A stretch of DNA of 64,000 nucleotides, taken from assembly GCA_047967505.1 (NCBI GenBank), contig CM106539.1; one strand, given 5' to 3'. This document shows, piece after piece, positions 56,405-64,000 of the stretch. This DNA is from Dipteris shenzhenensis (taxonomy: Eukaryota > Polypodiophyta > Polypodiopsida > Gleicheniales). The notes below the pieces were generated by a model. The model saw only the letters and a program-made list of their open reading frames with translations. It had not been told where the DNA came from and did no database searches. Position numbers and translations under genes: made by a program. Every line of letters begins with the position of its first letter. The stretch's first letter is position 1.

Positions 56405-56665
56405 CTAACCTTTGCGAAAGGACCGACGGACTGCATCCATCGACGGAACGCACGACGGAAAGAGGTGCCGCGATGGAATCACGCGCGTTAGATGTTGGAG
56501 ATGTCGTAGATAGGACTGTTGACTAGTTGGTCGATAGTTTAGCTCACAAAATGACGGAGCTATGAGCATACGCAATTGACGGAAACGTAGGTGATGGAAT
56601 TGACGAATGAGGTGACGGACGACAATGGAGTTGATGACGGACGAAACGAACTGCCGACGGAGTTG
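56405..56665. repeat. GACGGA-rich degenerate repeat
   Basis: GACGGA and near variants (GATGGA, GACGAA, TGACGG) recur about fifteen times in 260 bp at irregular spacing. There is no reading frame. Origin unknown. Confidence 0.6.
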
Positions 56666-57270
56666 AGGATAGATTCATGGAGCTGTTAAGTGACAAGCAT
56701 CGCAGATAAGCAAGAAACGAATGCTTGAGGACATGGCTAAAACTGTGATGAGATTAATGCCAAAACTACATGAAATTGATGTCAAAACTGCAATGAAATT
56801 GATGTCAGAATTGGTGATGGAAGTGCTCATGACATAATCGGCTACACTGGCATACCAAGAGCTCCCAAGACGAGCTCCAAACAATTATTACAACCTATTA
56901 TCAATCGAAGTTCTATCACCACAACACGGTACTCCTCAAGAGAATCGGCATAGTTGAAGGTTGACACATGAAAGGAGTTGCTCGCAGTAATGGGGTGAGT
57001 ACTTGAGTTCCAATGTTCGCAATCATCTAAGCAGGGATTACGTGGAATGCAGCAAGAATCTCTATCACCAATTCAATAGTCGTATCTGAGTTAAGGCGTC
57101 GAGACATAGAAGAGGGATTGCTGTATGTCTAAGAAACCTTGCTCACCATGGATGCTGAAAACTTCTTGTTTTGTGCCTCCACGAGAGGGGATCCTTCAAG
57201 TATGCATGAAAGAAGCCGAATGCAACAGCCATCAGACGGGTTGTTGTTGAAAAGAGAGGAAGGCACAGTC
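56666..57270. other. Stretch without a recognisable gene
   Basis: A minor repeat, AAAACTGYRATGARATTRATG, occurs two to three times around 56740-56800. Nothing else. Confidence 0.45.
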
Positions 57271-57720
57271 TTTTCCGATAGGCAGGTTTAGGAGAAGAAG
57301 ATGAAGATGAAAATGAAGGTGCAACACTGGGCTAGTAGAGCAAAAGCATGAAGAAGAGTTGGCAATGGGAAGACAAAGAAGGTGAAGCTTCTTGTAGCAA
57401 AAGATGAAACTCATCGTGGGGCTGAAGATGAAGCTTGTTTCTAAGGTAAAAGGAGAAGGGAACTTGGAGAAGATGAAGGATCTAAATATGAAGCTATTGA
57501 AGTTACATAAGGAGGTGAAGGAAAAGCTTCTGAAGCAACAGATGGAACTGGAGAGGATGAAAAGCTTCAAAAACCCCCTCTACAATGATGCCCCCAAGTC
57601 GAAAAATTGCCTCCCCCAATGAAACAAAGACCCTTCCCCCAATGACATCTTCCCCCCATCCTCTGCCAAGTGGTGAGTGGTGGGAGGGGATTGGGGGATG
57701 GATTTTCCCCAAGATAATCC
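57271..57720 (+). other. Purine-rich stretch with lysine-rich open frame
   Basis: A 72-codon frame (57404-57622) reads LKLHKEVKEKLLKQQMELER, a heptad-like lysine/leucine pattern. The DNA is AAGATGAAG-rich, so this may be compositional. A minus-strand frame of 112 codons overlaps it and is a shadow. Confidence 0.3.
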
Positions 57721-58949
57721 CTAATCTCCCTTATCCACACAAAACACCACACTTTTTGCTATCTTTTGAATCTCTCTCGACACTCAAAAATTGTGCCTCA
57801 ATGCGTACACTTGTGGCCACCGCATCGGGTCGAGGTTACCCCAATCTGTCACGAGTACCCATAACAATATGTCGACCACGGATGCTACCGAACTTCTGTC
57901 ACTCCAATGCGGCGCAATGGCATGCCCCGTGCAATCCCAAATCGGATCATAATTGTCCCACATGGGCTCGGATCGAGATCCCGTAAAAATAAAAATGTAG
58001 CCCACATCCCATCTGACAACATCGTACCAAATATCTCCACACAACATCGTACCAAATATCTCCACATCGGAACTGATTCGGTGCCCATAACGATGACATC
58101 GACTAAAAATAATCGCATCAAATGCTCGCATAAATCCTTACAAATCTCGGCACCTCAACTCGGATCCAGATGCAATAAAAAGGAAAAGTGTACACCTCAA
58201 TGAGACCCACCTAAAATTTGTAAGAAAATTTGAATTTTAGTCGATTCTCGAGTTGAAAGTCTGTCAAAGAAAGAGTCACAAAGATCTTGCCAAGATCTTT
58301 GGAAAGACCTTGAAGATCATGGTGTGGATCCTATGTTCATGTACAACCTTACACCTATGTTCACATACAAGCTAACACAATGACCTATAACTTGTTCCAT
58401 CCTGGCATCCACCTACCTCTCTGACATTAGTAAAAAATAGTCTAGAATTCAAGATATTCTGATAGCTTTTGATTGTATCTGAATTGTCACCAAGTTTCAA
58501 TTGTGGATTTCCTAAGGCATTTTTTCATCTTTGTACTCTTTTCAGTTAAGCATTAGGCCAAGTCAAGATGCTCATGTGGATCATGACCTTGCACCAAACT
58601 ACCCATTTTGTATCTTTTCTACCTCTTAACAATGTTGAGACTTTTTTTATCACTTCTAAAGCTCATCTCAAGGTCCTTGCACGGATCCTAACATAATGTT
58701 ATAGCACCATTTTGATGAATTTTAGGTTTGTGCCCTCGCTCCTTTACACCTGAAAGTGATTAAGGAACCAACTAATTGGGTTGAAAACAAATTTCAAGGA
58801 TCTTTCACTGAGAGTCAAAACATCACCCGCATACAACAACAAACCCAATGACCATTCCAATTCAGTATCGGTTTGGATCATTTCTAGGATCCTCACAAAG
58901 ATCATGAATCCAATGCAAACTGATACCAGAGAAACCCAAGTGACCCAAA
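57721..58949. other. Stretch without a recognisable gene, with a perfect 25-bp tandem duplication
   Basis: ACAACATCGTACCAAATATC plus TCCAC occurs twice head to tail (58016-58040, 58041-58065). The 133- and 115-codon frames on opposite strands here have no motifs. Confidence 0.45.
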
Positions 58950-59766
58950 AGTGCTCCTCATTATTGCCTTAATACTAAAATTGCAAAATTTCATCAAACA
59001 AGTCCCCTCCAAGATCCTCGAGTGGGTCATGAGGGTGGTCAACCAGTGCTTGAATTTATTCTCATAGTCAATAGAATACTACTTTGAATCGGAACCATCA
59101 CATAAAATCATCACAAGGTTCATCTTAGGATTATCTCGCGGATCCTAAAAGGCGCTTCCAAGCAAATGAATTTTCACCCAGATTAGTTTGGCTAGAAGCC
59201 CTCAAAAAACTAATTTTAGGATCCTCATGAGGATCTTGAGCAGGTCCAGTCAAGAACCAAACAATTATGAGAGCAGTAAAACTACCTATAGGGTAATAGA
59301 GTAGCACTTAAAATACACTTGAAATATTACATGCAACTGAGGTACATATGGGTATTAGGGGCTAATCTTGATCCTAAAGAAAATGATTCAAATAATGGAT
59401 TGTCTAGTTAACTGCTGATTTTTACATCCTTAAGGTTGGGAGCTCCCATTGTAAGTTCTTCTGTTCTAGGGCCAAGACTACTAGAGCATCGACAACTCCA
59501 TGAGTCTAGAGCAATATGGACAATCCTCATGAGGTAAGAGTCTCCGTAGCCCTCAATTCCATGTCAGTGGAAGGGCAAACACTTACACCATCAATGGCCA
59601 CTGGATTGTATTAAGGATTGTCTAACATGATGGGTTGGGATTTTCAGATTCCCAGGAGGTGGTTAACCCATTTGTAGGAAAAATGAAAAATGCGATAGAA
59701 CCTCCTGTAGTGACTCATCCCCTCGTCATCATAGAACTAATGACTAGGGACACAATTATATGGCTG
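58950..59766 (+). repeat. 800-bp dispersed repeat, copy 2
   Basis: Same orientation and order as 46471-47267. The flanks on both sides differ completely from copy 1, so homology is confined to this block. Confidence 0.85.
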
Positions 59767-60309
59767 TTGAATGGAGGACATTAAAGGTAATCCAAATCCA
59801 TAATCCAATTATGATTTTTCAATGGTCCAAATTTCAATAGTTTGGGTGATGACTGGCTAAGTAAAAATAATTTTGAAAGCTAGAAGAATTTGAACAGTTT
59901 ACCAATCAATAATATTTTTATGATCCTATTTTTCAATGTTGAATGTTCTCTTTTGACACATGGATAATGATTTGGCAAGGATAATCCAAGTGATGAAAAT
60001 GATATGGGTGTTACTAAGTGCCAATCGAAGGGGTTCTTTGAACGAGTATTTTCAACCTAATTCATGATTCATGGCTATTTTTTGAATTTGTTTCAAGTGC
60101 ATTGTCAAGCCAATCTTATCTTGACAAAAAAATGAAGCAAATATGCACTTTCCATTGAATCAGAGGTATTTTCTAGATCTATTTCTAATTCGGATCATCG
60201 TGGGAAAATTTTAGAAGAATTGGACCAAGCATTGTTCTATTAGGAAAATTTTGGAGTAAAAAAGGGCCTCATAAGGAATTGATTAAGGAAGTGCATTAGG
60301 ACTAATTAG
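59767..60309. other. AT-rich stretch without a gene
   Basis: No frame or motif; possibly intron or decayed sequence upstream of the coiled-coil segment at 60310. Confidence 0.4.
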
Positions 60310-60490
60310 GCCTTGGAGAAGGTAGAACTTTTGCTTTAAACTCTGGAAAAAGAGAAGAGTGATTTGCTAAAAGAAAGAGAATTATTTCAACAATAGATTG
60401 AAGCATTGAATACAAAGCTTAACAATATGAAAGAAACATCTCTTGGTTTCAAATATAGGCATAGGGCTCTCCAACCAATGGAGAGCTTGG
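60310..60490 (+). pseudogene. Coding-like coiled-coil segment of an unidentified gene, two stops
   Basis: In one frame it reads ALEKVELLL-stop-TLEKEKSDLLKEREL, FQQ-stop-IEALNTKLNNMKETS, then RALQPMESL. Restoring Gln at both stops (TAA and TAG from CAA and CAG) would give a continuous coiled coil. The frame continues beyond the solo LTR as DTRTIGGLHERWTFE once the LTR and one TTGG copy are taken out. It therefore probably belongs to the coding sequence at 61245. Confidence 0.45.
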
Positions 60491-61114
60491 TGGTTGCTGG
60501 TGGTGCGAGGAAATGTAGAGTATAAGCCACACGGTATACATGTAAGAAAATAGTACGCAGTGGAAGATAACAACAAAACGCAAGTGCACGATGGAAAGCT
60601 GGAGAGAATACAAAAATTCTAATATACCAAACTGCTGATACAACTGATGGCTGGTTGTCCACCCGTGTGCTCTACAGACAGAGCTTCGATGGCGATATAG
60701 ACAGATGCTGGATGGAGGACTATAAGTGTGAAGAACTGGTGATCTGATGATACTGGACAGGGGGTGCCCACTATTATATAGTGCGTGTCGGTTGACAGTC
60801 GGCCTTGTAATAGGCAGTCAGCCTGGAAGACCAGCTCACCCTTCAGAAAACATGCCGGCGGGTAGATGAAGGACCCTGCCGCTGGGGGCTTTGCCCCCAG
60901 ACCTGCACCGGGGGGGCGCACCCCTCAGACCCCCTACTATCCAGGGGGCTATCGCCCCCCCGAACCCCCCCTTCACGAACGGGTATCTACGCTTGGCTCC
61001 TAAGCCATCTCATAACCATCTGGTCTACTCTACACCTTCTAATGTCTAAACTGGGGATCCCTCTCAGCATCCGATACCCATCATGGCTTCTCCTCATATG
61101 GGGGCCTTACAACA
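60491..61114 (-). mobile_element. Solo LTR (624 bp) with 4-bp target duplication
   Basis: Ends TGGTTGCTGG...CCTTACAACA are flanked on both sides by TTGG (60487-60490 and 61115-61118). On the minus strand it starts TGTTGTAAGGCC and has a TATATAA box (about 60777). It contains GC hairpins such as CTGGGGGC-TTT-GCCCCCAG (60882-60900). No internal sequence is present, so the element was lost by recombination between its LTRs. Confidence 0.7.
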
Positions 61115-61244
61115 TTGGATACACGGACTATTGGTGGGTTACATGAGAGGTGGACATTTGAGCTAACTCTAACAATACACCTAATAAGTTTGGTGTTTTT
61201 AATTGGTGCTTTTCTTTGTAAATTCATTTTGCAATATTTTCTAG

Positions 61245-61425
61245 GACTTGATGGATGTTCATGTAAATTGTTGGAAGTTTATTGGAGATGTTGTTGGAAA
61301 GAACGCATATAAAAAACTTATTGTGATCAAACATATCATTAAGAAAAGAGACTTCATTTCAATCTTAAGGGATCCAAGGTGGCATGCATTACGTCTTGCT
61401 GTTTTGCAAGAGGTGATCAACGATT
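61245..61425 (+). pseudogene. Unidentified coding sequence, part 1 (interrupted by LTR element)
   Basis: After an acceptor-like TTTTCTAG the frame reads DLMDVHVNCWKFIGDVVGKN, KLIVIKHIIKKRDFISILRD and PRWHALRLAVLQEVIND, and is cut by the LTR element at 61426. Without the element and one CGATT copy the frame goes straight on at 63520 (LKSIVDPFEVVQACDTLDIN). I recognise no family. The charge pattern and long open reading suggest a real protein, either a host gene or a transposon gene. Confidence 0.6.
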
Positions 61426-61782
61426 TGATAAGAAACTGAATGAGATCGCCACTAAGCCTAGGGCAATGCAAGATTAGTGCAATGCTATGGAGGATCAAAC
61501 CAAACTAAATAATCCATGAGAGAGATACACCAAATAAGCAACACTCAACAATGTATTCCAATGCTTTATGAACAATACAATAATAGACCTCTTATATAGA
61601 GAGTCTCAAGGCATAAGCCTACTATGTGGCATCCTCTGATCCACATCCAACTTGTGTGACCAATGTCCCACATCCATTCATGTAGTCCACATCCTCTTGT
61701 GTGGCTACCATAATTCCCACAATGATACCCCTCTAGGGTACCAATACAATATCCCAACAATTGGACATTGCACATTTCAACA
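61426..61782 (-). repeat. 3' LTR of the non-autonomous element
   Basis: Ends TGATAAGAAA and CATTTCAACA on the plus strand. A TATA box (CTATATAAGAGG on the minus strand, about 61588-61600) marks the promoter. It pairs with 63158-63514 over its whole length. Confidence 0.95.
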
Positions 61783-61792
61783 CCCCTCCTCA
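61783..61792 (-). other. Polypurine tract
   Basis: The minus strand reads TGAGGAGGGG directly in front of the 3' LTR's TG, the plus-strand primer position. Confidence 0.85.
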
Positions 61793-62403
61793 ATGTACAA
61801 TCATATGTGATCATCTCACCTCTCACCCCTAATGATTTGGCATTGCCAAACTCACTCTCTTAACACTCCTCCTCAATGACAAATTGGAGTGTTCAACAAA
61901 TATGTGTGCGTGTCTACCAATCTAGACACCTAACATCCACTTTGCACACCATGCTGTGCGGGCGGGACACCCAAGTGCTTTTTAGACACCCCATGTGTCA
62001 GGGAGAAGGAACCAACCCAAGTAGTGCATCATCAATGTACACTACTCTTGCACACCACAATTAAATATCTTTTTGAGCACCCGTGGGCTCGGGTAGAGGG
62101 ATCCTCATAAACATGGGTGAGAGAAAATTACATCTCTTTTCATGCTCTCAAGGAAAGAACAAGACATCCACAAACAAGTGGTAGCCCCATAAACCTTTTT
62201 GTGGCATACCCTATGCAGATATCTATCCTCTATTTCAGAGCTAAGAAGAGTGGTGATTAATCAACTGTGTGATACATCAAGGCGTAAGGATTTTTCATGG
62301 CATATAAGAGAAAGAGATAAGGAGTGAATCTATGACCACAAAAAATAAGCAGCTAAGGTGGCCTCACAAAGTAGGGTTTCCACCCTAAAACATGTGGAAA
62401 AAA

Positions 62404-62691
62404 CTGGATCTTCATCTCCTTATTCTTGACAATGGATCCAAGGAAGAATTCGATGATCTGGTGTTCCTTGATGGGCAAGGAGAAGAGATAGATCTATTCT
62501 AGGGATCGGATTTTGCCATCTTTGACGAGGCGACCGAGCTTGGTGACAAGTACCCATTTCTCCTCCTCGTCACGATGAGCTCCACGACAAGGTCCTTCAC
62601 GGTCTCTTCGACCTCCCCGATCTCCTCGCGAGCATCCAAAGCCTCTCCTAAAGCCTCCTCGATCCCCTCCTACTGCTCCTCTATCTGTCAT
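62404..62691 (-). pseudogene. RPS2: Captured fragment of 40S ribosomal protein S2 (uS5)
   Basis: uS5 is a core protein of the small ribosomal subunit. The frame starts at ATG 62691 ([19 protein letters not shown]), giving the Arg/Gly-rich N-terminus of the family. It continues [24 protein letters not shown], a TAG, IYLFSLPIKEHQIIEFFLGS and KNKEMKIQ. This is the first third of eukaryotic uS5, where the stop position is normally Gln (CAG to TAG). It ends abruptly at the KIQ codons (62404), after which element sequence resumes. The coding strand is the element's own sense strand. No intron is seen in the 96 codons. An in-frame upstream ATG (62733) adds 14 element-derived residues. Confidence 0.9.
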
Positions 62692-63145
62692 AGCTACCCT
62701 CCTCAAGTAGAGCTTGAATGCTTTTGATTGCATAGAAAACTCTACTGCTTCTATGAAGAATTCAAAGAGAAGTCACAAAAACTCACCAACCATGATTGAT
62801 CTTTTCTATGCAGTAATTTCTTGCATTCTTTGAACCAGCATCTTTAGTAGCAACAAGTCTTTGGCTTTCTTGAGAAGTAACTTACATAAGTATCATTTGC
62901 ACACACAGCTCCTTTGTAGCAGGAGTATCTTTCCTCAGCAATAGTTCCTTCCTTGCAGCCTCATCTTTGATTAGCAACTAGGGAATTTTTTTCTGCAGCA
63001 GCAATTCTTTGATACCACCTCTTCCATGGGTAGCCCCAAAACATAATCTCTCCCTAATCAAATGATAAAGAGTGTTGCCATTTTTTTTTCTATACAAAAG
63101 ATATGAAAGAAAACACACTAATCTACCTAAGCTTGTGGACTACTA

Positions 63146-63157
63146 GCTCTGATACCA
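63146..63157 (-). other. Primer-binding site for initiator Met tRNA
   Basis: TGGTATCAGAGC on the minus strand, directly after the CA of the 5' LTR; a perfect match to the Copia site at 3923. Confidence 0.95.
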
Positions 63158-63514
63158 TGATAAGAAATTGAATGAGACCACCACTAAGCCTAGGGCAATG
63201 CAAGATTAGTGCAATGCTACGGAGGATCAAACCAAACTAAATAATCCATGAGAGAGATACACCAAATAAGCAACACTCAACAATGTATTCCAATGCTTTA
63301 TGAACAATACAATAATAGACCTCTTATATAGAGAGTCTCAAGGCATAAGCCTACTATGTGGCATCCTCTGATCCACATCCAGCTTGTGTGACCAATGTCC
63401 CACATCCATTCATGTAGTCCACATCCTCTTGTGTGGCTACCATAATTCCCACAATGATACCCCTCTAGGGTACCAATACAATATCCCAACAATTGGACAT
63501 TGCACATTTCAACA
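63158..63514 (-). repeat. 5' LTR of the non-autonomous element
   Basis: 357 bp, matching 61426-61782. The visible differences are in TGATAAGAAAYTG, GAGAYCRCC, GCTAYGG and CCARCTTG. Confidence 0.95.
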
Positions 63515-63519
63515 CGATT

Positions 63520-63925
63520 TGAAGTCCATAGTCGATCCTTTCGAGGTAGTGCAAGCTTGTGACACATTGGACATTAACAAGCAAGGATACATGGCAATGT
63601 ATAGTGTCTTTCTAAATGCACTTCGTACTCGTGGTTTAAAGAATCCATTGTTACCGAGACTATATCATGTTAAAGAATCAAGGAAAAGCTCAAATTCTGA
63701 TGTGCAAGACTTGTTGGGGGGTCTTATTCATATAATGGATACAATGGAGATATGCAGAGCTCCACTTCCAAAGAGCATAGGATGACAAAAAAAGTATAAG
63801 AATAAACATGCCAATATATTTCAATACATAGAGTACAATAATGTTTTCTTAGATGTGCGAAAGGTTCAAAATGTCATCGTCAACTTCTATAGAATGAAAG
63901 TAGGAGGTGTGCAACATATTTGATA
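63520..63925 (+). pseudogene. Unidentified coding sequence, part 2
   Basis: Continuation of the frame at 61245: SIVDPFEVVQACDTLDINKQ, GYMAMYSVFLNALRTRGLKN, PRLYHVKESRKSSNSDVQDL and LHIM-like GLIHIMDTMEICRAPLPKSI, stopping at 63783. In the next frame the reading resumes as KKYKNKHANIFQYIEYNNVF and VRKVQNVIVNFYRMKVGG to a stop at about 63925, so a one-base shift has probably separated a natural C-terminus. Function unknown. Confidence 0.55.
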
Positions 63926-64000
63926 ATGTGTTTTCACAAGAAATCTTGTTGATTTTCATATTTATACATAGAATTGATGGCTGTTTATTGTCTCTTTAGA
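63926..64000. other. Window end, nothing recognised
   Basis: 75 bp of AT-rich DNA after the last stop. Confidence 0.5.

Larger units (their letters stand above)
61426..63514 (-). mobile_element. Non-autonomous LTR retrotransposon carrying an RPS2 fragment
   Basis: It is complete: 5' LTR 63514-63158, primer-binding site 63157-63146, 1375-bp internal region, polypurine tract 61792-61783 and 3' LTR 61782-61426, all on the minus strand. It is flanked by the 5-bp duplication CGATT (61421-61425, 63515-63519). The LTRs are both 357 bp and differ at about five positions, so the insertion is recent. No gag or pol is present; it must have been moved by a helper, probably a Copia element given the Met primer-binding site. 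The internal region holds a captured ribosomal protein gene piece. The size is between classical TRIM and LARD elements. Confidence 0.93.

Noticed and set aside
57232-57570. 112-codon minus-strand frame rich in Ser, Phe and Leu
   Set aside because: Shadow of the AAGATGAAG-rich plus strand; no motif.
57784-58203. Overlapping frames of 98-133 codons on both strands
   Set aside because: Stop-poor by composition on both strands and interrupted by the perfect 25-bp duplication; no domain seen.

Overview
The window looks like nuclear DNA of a land plant, most likely a fern or another seed-free vascular plant. The evidence is plant-type LTR retrotransposons (Ty1/Copia with initiator-Met-tRNA primer-binding sites, Ty3/Gypsy with a chromodomain), several LINE families, a Helitron-type helicase fragment, long GA microsatellites and a plant-type O-fucosyltransferase exon with a GT splice donor. 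The species cannot be fixed by reading alone. Most coding sequence is decayed transposon; intact host genes are rare.

Layout. 1-1.99 kb: 3' part of a LINE (+). 2.0-4.6 kb: truncated Copia element (-) with its 5' LTR and primer-binding site. 5.04-5.4 kb: degenerate telomere-like CCCTAGA/CCTAAA repeat. 5.5-7.76 kb: pieces of two more LINEs (+). 7.94-8.96 kb: an open first exon of an O-fucosyltransferase family gene (-), ending at a good splice donor. 9-25.4 kb: a modular segmental-duplication array. The O-fucosyltransferase exon plus its upstream region occurs three times (start codons at 8957, 13343 and 23835). Between the copies lie about a dozen copies of a second module, whose left and right halves are separated by a long purine (GA)n tract, and five copies of a third module. 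The second and third exon copies are shortened and carry stop codons.

25.4-33.4 kb: a decayed gag-like piece (+), a Gypsy-type gag-protease relic (-) with zinc knuckles, and AT-rich DNA. 33.4-36 kb: a Copia gag stub (-) abutting a chromovirus integrase and chromodomain (+) with its 3' LTR. 36.2-39.1 kb: a LINE (-) with ORF1-like, endonuclease and reverse-transcriptase parts. 39.5-42.1 kb: two divergently oriented halves of a Helitron helicase, a LINE ORF1 piece, an LTR relic and a LINE reverse-transcriptase piece. 42.5-48 kb: weak exon-like segments, one copy of an 800-bp dispersed repeat and LTR/primer-binding-site relics. 48.4-50.4 kb: a Copia element (+) with LTR, primer-binding site, gag and the start of protease. 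51.5-55.3 kb: unidentified open frames, including a clean 99-codon frame at 52143. 58.9-59.8 kb: second copy of the 800-bp repeat.

60.3-63.9 kb is the most informative stretch. An unidentified coding sequence has been hit by two retrotransposons. One is a solo LTR with a 4-bp duplication of TTGG. The other is a compact, recent, non-autonomous LTR element (357-bp LTRs about 1.4% different, 5-bp duplication CGATT, primer-binding site and polypurine tract). It contains no retroviral gene but carries a captured fragment of the host 40S ribosomal protein S2 (uS5) coding sequence. Removing the element on paper restores an open frame across the insertion site.

Many premature stops in unrelated genes here are CAG to TAG, CAA to TAA or CGA to TGA changes, as expected from deamination of methylated cytosine in silenced DNA.
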